DNA from: Saccoglossus kowalevskii
Lineage: Eukaryota > Hemichordata > Enteropneusta > Harrimaniidae
Assembly (NCBI RefSeq): GCF_000003605.2
Contig: NW_003120936.1
Span: 267,535 to 293,965, forward strand
Length of the DNA stretch: 26,431 bases
Direction: 5' to 3'
The notes beneath the pieces are model-generated. The model ran no database searches and was not told the origin of the DNA. It worked only from the letters and a program-made list of their open reading frames with translations. The position numbers and the translations under genes are program-made. Positions within the stretch are counted from its first letter, which is position 1. Each line of letters starts with the position of its first letter. Positions 1-11,559 of the stretch are shown one piece after another.

Positions 1-212
1 GTGTGCCTTGAGCTCTGATTGACTATTGACCAAACACAAATGTTTTATGTAAGAAGACGAGTGCTGTTCCCACACCTAAAGTCAACTGGCCGCCAGGCAG
101 GTACAAAGTGCATATGACCATGCAGATCAATTGTTGAAAACGCAGAATAAATAACAATAAATTTCCTCAATGTTGTAATACAATACTTAGCAGTACTCAT
201 GAGTGGTACACA

Positions 213-271
213 ATGCAAACTTTATGTCTGACATTAAAAAACCAACTACCTGTAGAGCAACTCCCCACGGA
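213..271 (+). CDS. Candidate first coding exon of the WD40 gene (tentative)
   Basis: An ATG at 213 with A at -3 opens a frame of 19 codons plus two bases, ending at a GTATGT donor (272). That phase fits the next candidate exon (994), whose first base completes the codon and whose only open frame then follows. The support is phase agreement and a reasonable donor. The peptide (start MQTLCLTLKN) has no domain I recognise. The frame is also open upstream of the ATG, so this could be part of an internal exon, or chance. The gene may begin further left or outside the window. Confidence 0.25.
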
Positions 272-993
272 GTATGTACAGACACTTGAGTTTATTGATC
301 CAATGACATCTCCATGGTGTAGTTACAGCATTCATTTTATTTATTTTGTGTTTTTTTCTGACCTAGCCATAAAATGGGTTCACTGTAAGTTACTTTCCCT
401 TTTCAATTCTAGCTCTGCATTCCAATCATTTTATGCACAAGTGTGAATTTGATTATAAGATATTTTAATTAAAATATATTGATCTGTGGACTGTCGCAGT
501 GTTGTATAGTGATTGTAAAGTTCGTTGACTATCGAGTTCACAGGGTTGCTGTATTAGATCCCACTTTGTAACTGAAGTGGTTGGTAACATTTGAATGCCG
601 ATCCATGTCATTGAAATAAACCTGTAATAAACCTGCAATACCGGTAATTTATGCATATTTTGATGGTAGTAGTACCAAACACAAACACTTGTGTGACCTG
701 GACACATGACATGTGCATGTTCTAGTTGGGGGCAATGATTTCATACACCTTTCAAATAAGATTAAAAAGAATTAATTTTTGTCGTAGTGGTGTCAAAACA
801 TCACTTGGGATTTGAAAGATTTTTGGTTATTTCCTCACTTAATAATATGTTTTTACACATTTGATGATGGTCAATTTTGGTAAAGTAAGGGTGTCTTAAT
901 GCCATATTTCCCACTGAAAGATTGGCATTTGGACATTGCATTATTTAAAATAACCTTAAGTTCAAAATTAAATCATTTGATTTTTTTTTGCAG

Positions 994-1113
994 ATGTTTG
1001 GTTCATGACTTTCACTCAGTCAATACGCATGGTTTTTCACTGATTGAAAAATCACCTATTCTGAGTACATACTCTGGGGATTACCCGGTACCTTGTAACC
1101 ATAGCAGCAAAAC
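994..1113 (+). CDS. Probable N-terminal exon of the WD40 protein
   Basis: The exon follows a long T-tract and CAG acceptor (981-993) and is open in one frame only, phase 2 at its start. It encodes about 39 residues including HDFHSVNTHGF and STYSGDYPVPC. The last part resembles the strand and turn that open a WD blade, and the exon starting at 1184 begins VYSTDNSAMLYNL, which would complete that blade. The good donor GTAAG at 1114 leaves two bases over, while the 1184 exon needs phase 0. The weak donor GTACCT at 1088 restores phase but drops VPCNHSSKT. See the finding on this junction. Exon status is inferred from splice signals and blade logic only. Confidence 0.45.
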
Positions 1114-1183
1114 GTAAGACTAGAAAACACATGGAATGAAACTAATCAAGTTTGACAATATAATGTTCTTTATTTTGTTCTAG

Positions 1184-4100
1184 GTGTATTCCACAGACAA
1201 CAGTGCTATGTTGTATAATCTAACAGACCAGGAAATACTGGATTCCAGTCTACCTTGCACAAGTATACACTTTCGTCCACATCAGAATGAGGACAAAAGC
1301 AAGAATCTCCTTATGGCGACTTGTAAGTTATATTGTATACAAATAGCAATAGATTAGTGAATTAATATTGCAGATTTTTCCTTGGAATTTTATTAAGGTT
1401 TAATCGTAAAATAAAATCAAATAAAAATACTTTTTTTTCCTCTTCTTCTAATGTTTTGCATTCACACATTTGTAATTTATAACTATTAGTGACAATAAAT
1501 ACATGCATGTTAACTTAAATTGTGTTTTTCAGTTGAAAAATAATTATAGAATTATAGCTGAAGTACACAAAATATGGGAAGCCTTTAAAAATAAGCCTTT
1601 AAAAATAGTGTTTCGATTTGGTAGTTAGATGCATGAATGTAGCATTATTCGACAGCCAAACATTGAGACAAATCAGGTTGCACTCTTTATAATTTTAACC
1701 AAAATGTGATCACATTGTAACATTTCGTTTAATTAGCGTCTTTACTACAAACTACATGGACAAGAAAGCCTGACCGTGCCCGCCGTCCGTGTCAGTGTTT
1801 CAGATTCCGATGTAATATTGGTTATGGCAAACTATAATTGTCACAACAGACCCTACCAGAAGGGAACGTCCCTCAGCGATGATTTATCTCAAATAATCAT
1901 AAAGGAAATCGTGGAGAGTGGTGGTAGTATGAATACCAGCTAGGTACCAAGAGCAGTGTTCCCTGCAGTAGGGCGTAAGTTTTCAATAACCGCGGCCGGG
2001 GTCCGAAAGTATGGCTGAGATACGTAGGAACAAGTTCGACAAAACCATCAGTCTTGAATAGGGGGAGACCCACCAAATTACTGCATGGAGATTTAAAATT
2101 TCTTGAACCTCTTAAAGCAGATAGGCCATCAAGCACTTATCGTGAGATGCAGGAGAGACTTCAAGAAGTATCGGCAACAAATGTGTGTGTGTTTACGCTT
2201 TTCAACGCCGTTCACCACAGATTTACAGGTAGAGACTGGACATGGAAGAGATTAAATACTCCAGCCACAGAAAGATTCACCGAATGAAATATGATTTACA
2301 CTCGAGAATTTATTGATGAAATGCATGTTGTAGATTCGCATCGTTTAAAATACATGGATGAAAGTGGCTTCGATGTTTCGGTTGCTAATCCTAAATACGG
2401 ACATTTGTTAATTGGGACTCCGTGTATTGAAATCTTGGAACATTACGAATCAGTCGATGTGTATTATTAGGCTGTGTAGTTGTGTGAGTAATATTCGCTG
2501 TGTGCTGTTCAGTGCTAGGAATACAAGTGAATTTGGCGGAAAGTGTTGATTGTACCAAGGTACTGTCACAATGTAGCAATATGTATGAGTGCTGTAATAT
2601 GTTGCAATAAATAAGGCAGTTATGGTGATATGTAGCAATAGCCTATACTTCATTCTGTATACTGCCTCATACTTAATCGAAACACTATTTTTAAAACCCC
2701 TGTAATTTGTGAATGATATTTTAGTTTGCACGAATACCTGTATTTAAAAGCTACAGTTTTGTTGGTGCTAATGCTTAATAATGTACATGTGTTTCAATCA
2801 GTGCAGGTGAGCTGACAGGCAAAATCATTGGAATCCTTATAATTCTAATAATATTAGTTCAATTTGGTAAATTTTCGAATAATTGTTTCCCAGCTTCATG
2901 CCTTAACAAATTATGCATGACAACATATTGTATCTGACAGCGTATTTTGTTGTTGTCATAACTTATTAAAACTACCAGGGTGTAAAAAATAGGCTGTAAT
3001 TGAAAAAAGGTGCTTTTTAGATCAACAACATGTTTTGACTGATTGACTGCACCAGCACAATGCGAAATGGCAACAATTTTTTTGTTATCAAAAAGCGATA
3101 CCTGAATGGTAGCAGCTACAATGTAGTCTCCAGGTGTGTATGTATTCAACTTGAACTTGGCATGGAGACCAAGGACGGTGTGTTGAATATCACAGTGTAA
3201 CTGAATCTTTGTGTTCCTGTTTGAACTTATTACCTCGTAGCCATTTTGTTGTACTGGTGTTTTTCTCAGATACGTGTATGATTTGGCAGGATTTATTCAA
3301 CTCTTAGTTAATACACAATATTATTCTGACTATTGATCAATGATGATGTCACCACACAAGACAATATGCCATTACCAGTGCCAATTACCATTCTGGTTTA
3401 AAATGACTGACTGGTTCCCAATTTGTGTCATATTTGCTGCACCATATTCATGTTCAGAATGGGTTACATGTGATGTATGCAACACATGCAAGAAATATAT
3501 CATGTAAAGATACACTGAGCAATGACTGACACTTCAACATCATGCCATTGCTACATACACAGGGATTCAGCCAATTATGATACTGTTATTTGTGAAATTA
3601 TTATTATTATGTCTATCATGTCACTTGGGATCGACCCACAGGTCCTATTGAATATGACATGGTTCCTGGTTAATCATTGTCCTGGTACTTATTTGCAATG
3701 CTTTATGCTGTTTTTGAACCATACATTGGTCGTTTTATTTTATTGAAAGTTGGCAGAAGGCTATATATTGAAGTTCATCAATGTTTAATACCTTTTGATA
3801 GTGACATTAAAAACAGGGTTTCAATTTATAGCATTCCAGTTATTGTACTAACTCCCTGTAAATGTTCATTCATGTATTATTGCACTGTTAAAATTATCTG
3901 AGTTAGAATGCAATATCAGCTGTGTTAGTTCTTCTACTGTGTTGGTTTTATACTCGCCCATCCAATACTTCACACATTGTCAATGTTTCCACAGATGGAC
4001 TATTTTTTGGTTGCAAAAAATGTGGTCAATTTATGAGTCACAGAAAATATGTAGTTCAATTCCAAAAATAAAATTCTGCCATTTCTTTTTCAAACCATAA

Positions 4101-7100
4101 TATGGGGAGGGGTCTGATATTAAAAACTTCAGAATGCTCAAAAATATGTAAATCAGGTGTTACTTCCCTTATGGAATGAGATACTAATGTATTCACGCAA
4201 CAACAAAGTGCTATTACAATCACATAAACAAACATACCTACAAAAAATAAGATCTTGAAATGCCATGACTTTTTAAAATATCTTTGGACATCACAGTTGT
4301 ATAATAAATTAAATTCAGAATAAAACTTGTCTGTTTTTTTTAATGCACCTAAAAATTAGAGACTATAAAAAAAAATATTTGCCAGCAAGTTTAGTCGCAT
4401 GTTTTCAAAATGGCAACTTTGCTCAGAAGGAACGAGTCATGGGTTAATGTTCAGTTGTTTGGTATATTTCTTTTTCAAGTTTCAAATACTTTCAATCACA
4501 GCTGATTGCATTATATAGCTACATGTAACTCAGCGTCTATAGCATGTCTTTTAGGTTGAACATTTCATTCTTTTTTGTTTTGTTCAATAGATGCATCTGG
4601 TATGGTGAAATTATGGCATACAGCTACAAGTACATGTTTACATACAACTCATGAACCAAGACAGTCATTGAATTTAGCATTTAATAACCAAGTCAGTACC
4701 TATATCACAAGTGGGTCTGATGAGAAAATCTACATTTATGACGAACCAACACGAAAACTAATAATGACATGTGAACCAAGGTATATAGCAAATATATTAA
4801 CTGCAGGGGTTGAATTCAAAGTTTCTTGTCCATTTTACTGGTCGGAGAATAAACATGCTTATACCAATTAATGATCTTCCTATTCCTGGCAAAATAAATT
4901 ATAACATATTTTAAGATAAAATGTTCATTCATGGCGAAAAAAGTCTAAAATCTTAAGCAATTTTCTTTACACATTAGTAAGTTTGAACTATTCTATTTGA
5001 TCAGTTAGTAAAAAAACCTTTATATCTTTATTCACCTGTCAATGGGGACAGGCAATTTGTACATTTATATGTCCAGGTGGACAGTCTTTAATTTTGACTC
5101 CTGAATTTTAAAATAAACTTTCAAGTTCAAATTGAATTCAAGAGTATCTGTCATTTTCCTAATTTTTTCAGTACTGTATTAAAGCCTCAGGATACTGAAA
5201 ATAAACTGAAAGATTTTTTTCATATCCTGCAATTTTGCTTAAAACATGAACTAAAAAAGTTGTGTTTTGTGAAATCGTAATATTGCTACAAATTTTTATT
5301 TGATCTGGTGAGAGTAGAACATAAAATTCAGAGCTTGATGTACAATAATATGTTTTATTTACTGGTTGTTAAAATTCTAAAGGTGCTTCTTATGAAAAAT
5401 TATTACTCTAAAAAACATAGAACAGTTGCTGCTGTTTGAAGAAAATCCTCTTGCTTGGCTGTTTGATTGATGTGTTGTCCTGTTCAATACTAGTCTTTCT
5501 CCTTGGGAGTAGTGCTTGTCAGGTTGTGTTATCAATCACTATGCAAAAACTCATCAGCAATTGTCACTGCTAAGTTACACAAATAATGTCTTAATCAGTA
5601 AACCTAAGCTAAGCAGTCTCTTGGTCCTCGCTGTCAATGCAACACAATTGGGTAGTTCTTGATTCTTATCATGAATGATCAGAAATTCAGTTCAACATAC
5701 TTATTCTTTTTCAGTCCTTCAAAGAATGTAATGGATGGCCACAGGGCCCGTGTGTTTGCTATACAGTTCCATGCCCAAGACAGGCATGAGTTTGTATCTG
5801 GTGGCTGGGATGACACTGTACAATTTTGGGACACAAGAGTACAACATTCTGTGAGGTAAGAATGGATGGCCACAGAGCTATCTGAGACTGTAACTAAACA
5901 TGTTTAAAAATTACATGTATTGTTAGTTAATATTAGGCCATTTTGGACTAAAACCCGAAATATTTTGGTATATTATCAATATTGTTTTTAATTGCAGTTC
6001 ATAATACACAAATTAGCCAGGGTCCAATAACAGTTGTACATGCGTACATACATGCATGACATTCTCTGAATGAGTTCTGTGCTTTTATCTATTCTCTTTT
6101 AATAGGAAACTTTATGGTCCTCACATTTGTGGTGATGCTTTAGACATAGATTTTCAGCATAATCACATTATCACAGGATCGTGGCGAAAAGAGTTTAATT
6201 TGCAAATTTGGGATTATGCTTCTGGGAATCTGATTAAGAATGTTCCTGCAGATTTCACAAGTTCACTGGTATGTACATGTTAATATAATGTGTCAGTTGT
6301 TTATATATTTTTTTTTTATAAAATCCTTTTTGTGCAAGGAGACATCAATACTGTGGCAGGATGCATTTAATCATTTCACCTAATCTATATTAAAGCAGCA
6401 ACCTTAGTTAACCGTGGAAACAAAAGTGTATGGTGTTTCTGACATAGAGGGTGCTATAACCAATGATTTGATTGTTGCTATTGTCAAATTGATATGTCAG
6501 TATTCTTGCGGAAAATTTGTATCATCAGTGTTTTTAGTAACAAACTACTGTTGTTGAAATTTTATTTTCAGTTCAGTTTGTTAGTCTTGCTATCTATACA
6601 TGTTGTAATAACCATAGACCTTATATACATGTAATTTTATGTCTATTTTATAATGTGCAGTATACAACTCATGATGGCGCTATGCTCCAATATTCACATT
6701 GGTTGTATAAAAATTTATTTCAGTTACCAAAAAACAATAAATCATGAATAGTTTTAATTGTAATTTTTTTTTATGAATGCCAGGTAGTGTAGCAACAATT
6801 AATTAATTATTGCTTTTATACCAAAAATACATTAACTGATAATATCACCTTTGTATTGGTGGGAAGTATGCTTGAGATAGTACAATTTATAGTATACTTT
6901 ACAGTATACATCTTTCACCTACTTATAGTAATAATTTAATGAGTGATAACAGCCCACAATGTGTTGTGCTGTGCGAATGTTTGCGTTTAATGACAGGATC
7001 TATTTCCTTTGTGCATTATAGTGTTTCTGCGAGACATAAACACAATGTTCAAAATAAGGAAGGCATTCAAATGTGTCCATAACACATTTGTCTGGCGTTT

Positions 7101-7782
7101 TATGGACAGATAAATTCTATTGTTTCTGGTGTCAGATGTATAATAATGAGTTATATTGTAATTTGCTGATGTTTCAAATCTCCATCCATGCTGTATGTTT
7201 ATATATTTTCAGTTGTACTGCTCTCAGTGGTTAGGTAAGGATCACATCTCTGTTGGAGGAAGTGACAATAACATGGCAAGAGTCATTGATCGGGGAACAC
7301 TGCAGGTATGGATTAGTTAACACCTTTAGAAAGCCATCTTATGCTATTATCAACAAGAATTACGTTAGCTGTCTCCAATAATACTTTGCAAAATCACAAA
7401 ATTTGGTATTAACTTATTGAATGCACAATTGTCCCCACTTTATTTTTGCCAACAATTATGCATTCCATGTCGAAATTAAAGTTTTGAAAAAATATAAAAT
7501 TAAAGTACATAGCAGTATTTTGTTTTTGTAATTGACCATAATGCCTGATTTAGGGGGGATGATATTTTAAAACAATACAAACACAACTTCTTTTCTGATT
7601 TGGTTAGTGCCTTTTCTTTGCCTAATCTAATTGTCATAAATTTTCTACCCAATTTGTAGACAACTGGTAGAATTTTGGATCTACCTGGAGGAGTCTACAC
7701 TATTGACAACGATCGCCGTGGTGCTCATCCTAAACTGGCTGTTGGTTCAGCTAGAAATATCTACATTCTAGAGAAGAAATAA
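1184..7782 (+). CDS. WD40 repeat beta-propeller protein (spliced, main body)
   Basis: Six exons join in phase: 1184-1322, 4591-4780, 5715-5855, 6106-6268, 7213-7305 and 7660-7782 (TAA 7780-7782), giving 282 residues. All donors are GT and all acceptors AG. WD-type blades are visible: YSTDNSAMLYNL; ATYASGMVKLWHT; ITSGSDEKIYIYD; VSGGWDDTVQFWDTR preceded by GHRARVFAIQF; ITGSWRKEFNLQIWDYASG; SVGGSDNNMARVIDR; LAVGSARNIYILEKK at the C-terminus. With the upstream exon this makes about seven blades, a complete propeller. WD40 propellers are protein-binding scaffolds. No catalytic or targeting domain is visible, so the specific role is unknown, and I do not recognise the orthologue. The first intron is about 3.3 kb and holds a dead transposon. 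No AATAAA lies within about 1.9 kb after the stop. An ATTAAA at 8184 is the nearest alternative poly(A) signal. Confidence 0.85.
1579..1606. repeat. Perfect 14-bp tandem duplication
   Basis: AAGCCTTTAAAAAT occurs twice with no spacer (1579-1592 and 1593-1606) inside the WD40 gene intron. It looks like a simple slippage duplication. No function is suggested. Confidence 0.8.
1974..2470 (+). pseudogene. Degenerate Tc1/mariner-type (IS630-superfamily) transposase fragment
   Basis: The stretch 2054-2284 encodes NRGRPTKLLHGDLKFLEPLK, then STYREMQERLQ, EVSATNV and LNTPATERF. This is the usual order in Tc1/mariner-like transposases: GRP(R/T)K linker, second DNA-binding helix set, then the segment before the catalytic core. 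After an in-frame TGA (2285-2287) the same frame continues to KYMDESGFDVSVANPKYGH, where DESGF matches the region of the first catalytic aspartate. A helix-turn-helix scrap (SITAAGVRKYG, from 1983) lies upstream in another frame, so there is at least one frameshift. The second aspartate and the glutamate regions are missing. The element is dead and sits inside an intron in the host gene's orientation. I did not find its terminal repeats. Confidence 0.75.
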
Positions 7783-8947
7783 CCAAGCAACAGGATAATG
7801 AAACCTACATATTGTATATATATATCTGTTACACCCTTTCCTGTATGCACTGCACCATATTTTAACCATACTGAGCTTTAGACCATACATAGATTTCATT
7901 ATATTCTCCATGACATGTCATTACATTTACATATATAAACAATTTACCACATATGTAATGGGTAATTGGACTTTCAACCCTGATAATAAGGTCATAAGAT
8001 TTATTTATGTCGTGAAGTTTGTATGTTGGCCAACTTGAGGTATTATCGTACTGGAGCAGCATGCTTTGACAGAATATATATTTCACCTGATAATGCTAAG
8101 AAAGGAGTCATATTGTGAACTCTTGTTTGCTCGTAAGACATCAAAACCTTGTTATATTTCCAAGACTATGATGAGCCTGAAAAATTAAAATTGGTTTCTT
8201 TTCTGATGAAATACCTCAATTATGATATTGAATAGCAACAGAATGACAGACATCTATTATCTCCTGAATTAGGCATACAGATGTACAAATTACACAAATA
8301 TTTCAAGTTGAAAAATATGGTTTCTGACTTGCGTACCGGTAGGTGTGTATTTGTAGTGATTTGTATACACCCAGTCATCTATAGTAATAGTTGTTGTAAT
8401 GTATGAAACTGAATATTCCTTAAAATTCCTGATTGTATATACATATCATATATCTATATTATAAATATGATTTAATGCTGCATGTTATTGGTTTATCATT
8501 AGCATATTAACTAATTCAAGATGTACTGTCACATATCAATGTGTTGTTGTCTTTAAACACTTTCAAAGGATTGCCTTCCCCTCAAGTCAAACTTTAGTGC
8601 AAATGTTTGCTTGCTTTTTGTAATTTTCAAAAATTTTTAATCTGAGAAAGACTGCTTTGACAGAGGTAGTAAAAGGGTTAAAGGTATAACACTTATAATT
8701 ACTGGTCATAATACCACCTACCTGAATTAATGTTACAATCTTGCTGAGATTCCATTGCTCAGATATTTTGTGTAGCAAAATTTAAGTAGCGTGAATGAAA
8801 GTGTTCATTTGGAAAGCGCGATGTCGCACTTTTGTTCACATTACACTATGCACTATGTGAAATTTCCAACGTACTTCATACCACAACTTTTGGCAATTGT
8901 CATTGGTATAATAGTGCTCTAACCTGCTTACTGAATGATATATGGTA

Positions 8948-9318
8948 CAATAGGGGATTTTCCGTACAATTGCAAGATCTCGCGAGATGCATGAAAGACG
9001 CGCGTTGAACGTCTGTCGCAAAAATAGAACGATTTGATTTTGAACTCGAATTTCCTTATTTCGTAGCTCACACCGACCGGCCGATCTTCGACAGAGGAAT
9101 ATTGCTTCCGAATACCCTTACTTAATCGAAATTGCCTATCATCAAATGTGGACAGCACACTATTAAGCATGGAAATGTCCCCAAAATACTTTCACGTTTG
9201 TCGAATCCCACGCGATGTTTGACGCCACTACGACGCTATGACCTTTGTTTGTCCTGTTTTTACATTCGATTTCATGCATAACGCGTGATTCTCGCAGTGT
9301 ACGGAAAATGGTCTATTG
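8948..9318. mobile_element. 371-bp non-autonomous element with about 48-bp inverted ends
   Basis: The left arm 8948-8995 and the reverse complement of 9271-9318 align over about 48 bases at roughly 80% identity. Both start CAATAG, share the exact 12-mer ATTTTCCGTACA, and end ATGCATGAA. The interior is richer in CpG than its surroundings and has no long open frame. This is the form of a MITE. I could not see a clear target-site duplication, so the superfamily is unknown. The left arm contains GGGATTTTCC (8954-8963), which fits an NF-kappaB half-symmetric site, and the palindrome TCTCGCGAGA (8978-8987), a known CGCG-type promoter motif. Neither is kept in the right arm. Confidence 0.7.
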
Positions 9319-9390
9319 GTGGAACACCTGCAATTCATGAGAAATGTGGTACAAATTATCAGATGGTTTCTTCACATAACCAGAGCACAT

Positions 9391-9402
9391 TGTACCGGTA
9401 CA
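9391..9402. repeat. 12-bp perfect palindrome TGTACCGGTACA
   Basis: TGTACCGGTACA reads the same on both strands. Its core TACCGGTA also occurs at 639-646 and 8334-8341. No binding factor can be named from sequence alone. Confidence 0.6.
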
Positions 9403-10078
9403 TGGTTAGTTTCATAACCATTCTGTGACCATGGTTTATCTAATCCCTCTGTAAATCAAGTTTAATATTGGTTAAAATAGTTGTTTTGGAGTTAACCCCG
9501 GTACTCTGCATTCTTGAAATTTGCATTGATTTATGACAGTACAACTAAGCCAATTTATTTATAAATTAATTCAAAAAAAATATTGTTTTTGTATACTGAT
9601 AAGTTATATTTTAAATGTAAAATACCATGAATCTGAAGTATATTATATAATAATATTGTAAAATATGTTGTAAAATATGTCTTCAGATGTATATCGAATT
9701 TGGCAAAATGTCTATTTTTGCAAACATCAAATAAAAAAAAACATTCTCCTTATTCTTGCATTAAGCAATATTTGCTTAAAGAGAGCATGTCGTATTTTAC
9801 ACTGATAAACAATAATATACTTTTAGCTAAAATTGGTTGAAGTTTATTTTGCTGTGAATAAATGGCAGATGACAACAATTATGCACTGAAGTGTAACGAT
9901 TGTAGTCCCTGCAGCGTTTTAAACTGCAGACTTGTATCTCCTGCCAGTAATATGTACTATTATAATAGTATTTTTTTAGTTATATTCATTTTTTTGCTGT
10001 TGCGTTTTTGAAGCCATATTCTATGTTTATGTAACTCTCACTTTTAATCCCCATAATCTTCTTCTTTTTAACAAATAG

Positions 10079-10152
10079 TGTCTAAATTTAGTTTTGTATT
10101 CTATCACAGACCTTCTAAAGTCTATGATTCTATAGAATCTCACATTTAGACA
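10079..10152. repeat. 74-nt imperfect hairpin
   Basis: A 9-bp perfect outer stem (TGTCTAAAT at 10079 with ATTTAGACA ending at 10152) encloses a second stem, TCACAGAC with GTCTATGA, around an 8-nt loop, with a bulged ATTCTA pairing between them. The size fits a miRNA precursor or a very small palindromic repeat. No mature sequence is recognised, so it is only a structural observation. Confidence 0.4.
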
Positions 10153-10455
10153 TAGCAGTTGATCCAACTTATTGATAACATCAAATAAAGATATCCCAAA
10201 ACGTTTGGAAGCTTTGTTTTCATGGATGTTATTGTCATGGTAACAAGTCTAATGTGGTTAGAGAATCACTGACCCCAATTACATAACCATCAGAATTATT
10301 GTTTGAGGTTGTTATATGACATACTGTCCATCACAATTTTATGTAACTGTTTTTGTTATAAATGCTATCGGGAAGATGTTAATGCCGTCCAACAATTACG
10401 TCACACTCTGAGATGATACTTTCTAGATTTATTGTTTTTGTACTATTATTTGACA

Positions 10456-10635
10456 TACTGTAAACTGCATTTATAATAAGAGATTTTCATGAAGTTTGCG
10501 AGTCAGTGAAATTGGCAACATTTTATAGCAGTGAACTTTTCACTGAAGTCCTAAAGATAGTCACAGTAACTTTCACAAAGTTGTCTTCCCAAACACTATT
10601 AAATTTCAAAGTCACAGTAATTTCAGTTTACAGTA
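10456..10635. mobile_element. 180-bp MITE with TACTGTAAACTG tips
   Basis: The tips are perfect 12-bp inverted repeats: TACTGTAAACTG at 10456-10467 and its complement at 10624-10635. Weaker similarity extends inward. AGTCACAGTAA occurs twice near the right end. If the outermost TA is a target duplication, as in Tc1/mariner-type elements, the repeat proper begins CTGTAAACTG. The interior is AT-rich with no coding potential. The tips resemble those of the element in the MVP intron at 18109-18284. Confidence 0.65.
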
Positions 10636-11559
10636 TTTGATGGTGTGAATATGTGTGAATTGCACAAAAAATTGAGTTTAGACCTTAGTAAATTATCTCA
10701 TGGCATCCTTTAACGTTGTCCATTAACTATCTGTTTAAAGTTGTTAAACTGTGATTCTGAAACTCGCTTGGATTTAACGATCTGGTTCTCAAGAAATTAA
10801 GGCTGTGTGACGTGTTTTGATCACTGTTTTAATTAACATTGTTGAAATACATGACATCATTTCTTCTGTTAGTAATTCCGTCCATCATCCAGCAATATAT
10901 ACTTCATGAATATCATCAGTCTTCTCACCCGGTGTCTAAATAATATGCAACACTCTTAAATTACCAACAATTCAATGAGAACCATTGTAATTATTACTGT
11001 ACTTTGTTGTGTTGTAATAAAACTACACCTTAATATCAACAATTGTTTATTCTATGTTTAATGATTATTTTTGAATATTATTAGCTGACACAGATGGTTG
11101 TATTCATTCATATACCCACACTGCAACCATGCATCATCAGGTTATTTTGGATGATTACCAAATCTATTATAGATCAGAAAACTTTCTCAACAAATGAAAC
11201 AATTTTGCAGCTAATTCAATGCAAAAGACAATGATAAAGTATCATTTCATAACAAATGTTAATCAGCCATGAAATGCACAACTTATAACTAATAAATCAA
11301 TAGTACAAATAATTACATGTAATACAGGATTCAAACAATAAATTTGTTGAGGAGTTAAAAAACAAAAACAAATTAGACTGTTGTTTATGAGGCATTGAGT
11401 ACTATGGAAAATCAATCCTCATGGGCCAAGACAATGCAAGAAATTACTGGTAGGTAACTTTTGGAATGGGAATGAAAATAACATTCAAGAAATTTGTTAA
11501 CATGTAGAAACTGACTACGAGTCAAATGGAAAAAAAGGATAAATACAGATTGGACCATA

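Larger units (their letters stand above)
1323..4590 (+). other. Large first intron of the WD40 gene body
   Basis: Donor GTAAGTT at 1323 and acceptor TTCAATAG ending at 4590. The intron holds a perfect 14-bp tandem duplication (1579-1606), a decayed Tc1/mariner transposase (about 1974-2470) and an antisense exon-like open stretch (about 3132-3240, see findings). The remainder, notably 3300-4590, is AT-rich with only short chance open frames. Confidence 0.75.

Noticed and set aside
8663-8671. GAGGTAGTA, resembling the 5' part of let-7
   Set aside because: The following bases diverge from let-7 and no complementary arm lies nearby, so no precursor hairpin forms. Treated as chance.
8928-9170. 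80-codon minus-strand frame in the CpG-rich patch
   Set aside because: It lies mostly inside the inverted-repeat element, begins and ends without signals, and resembles no known domain.
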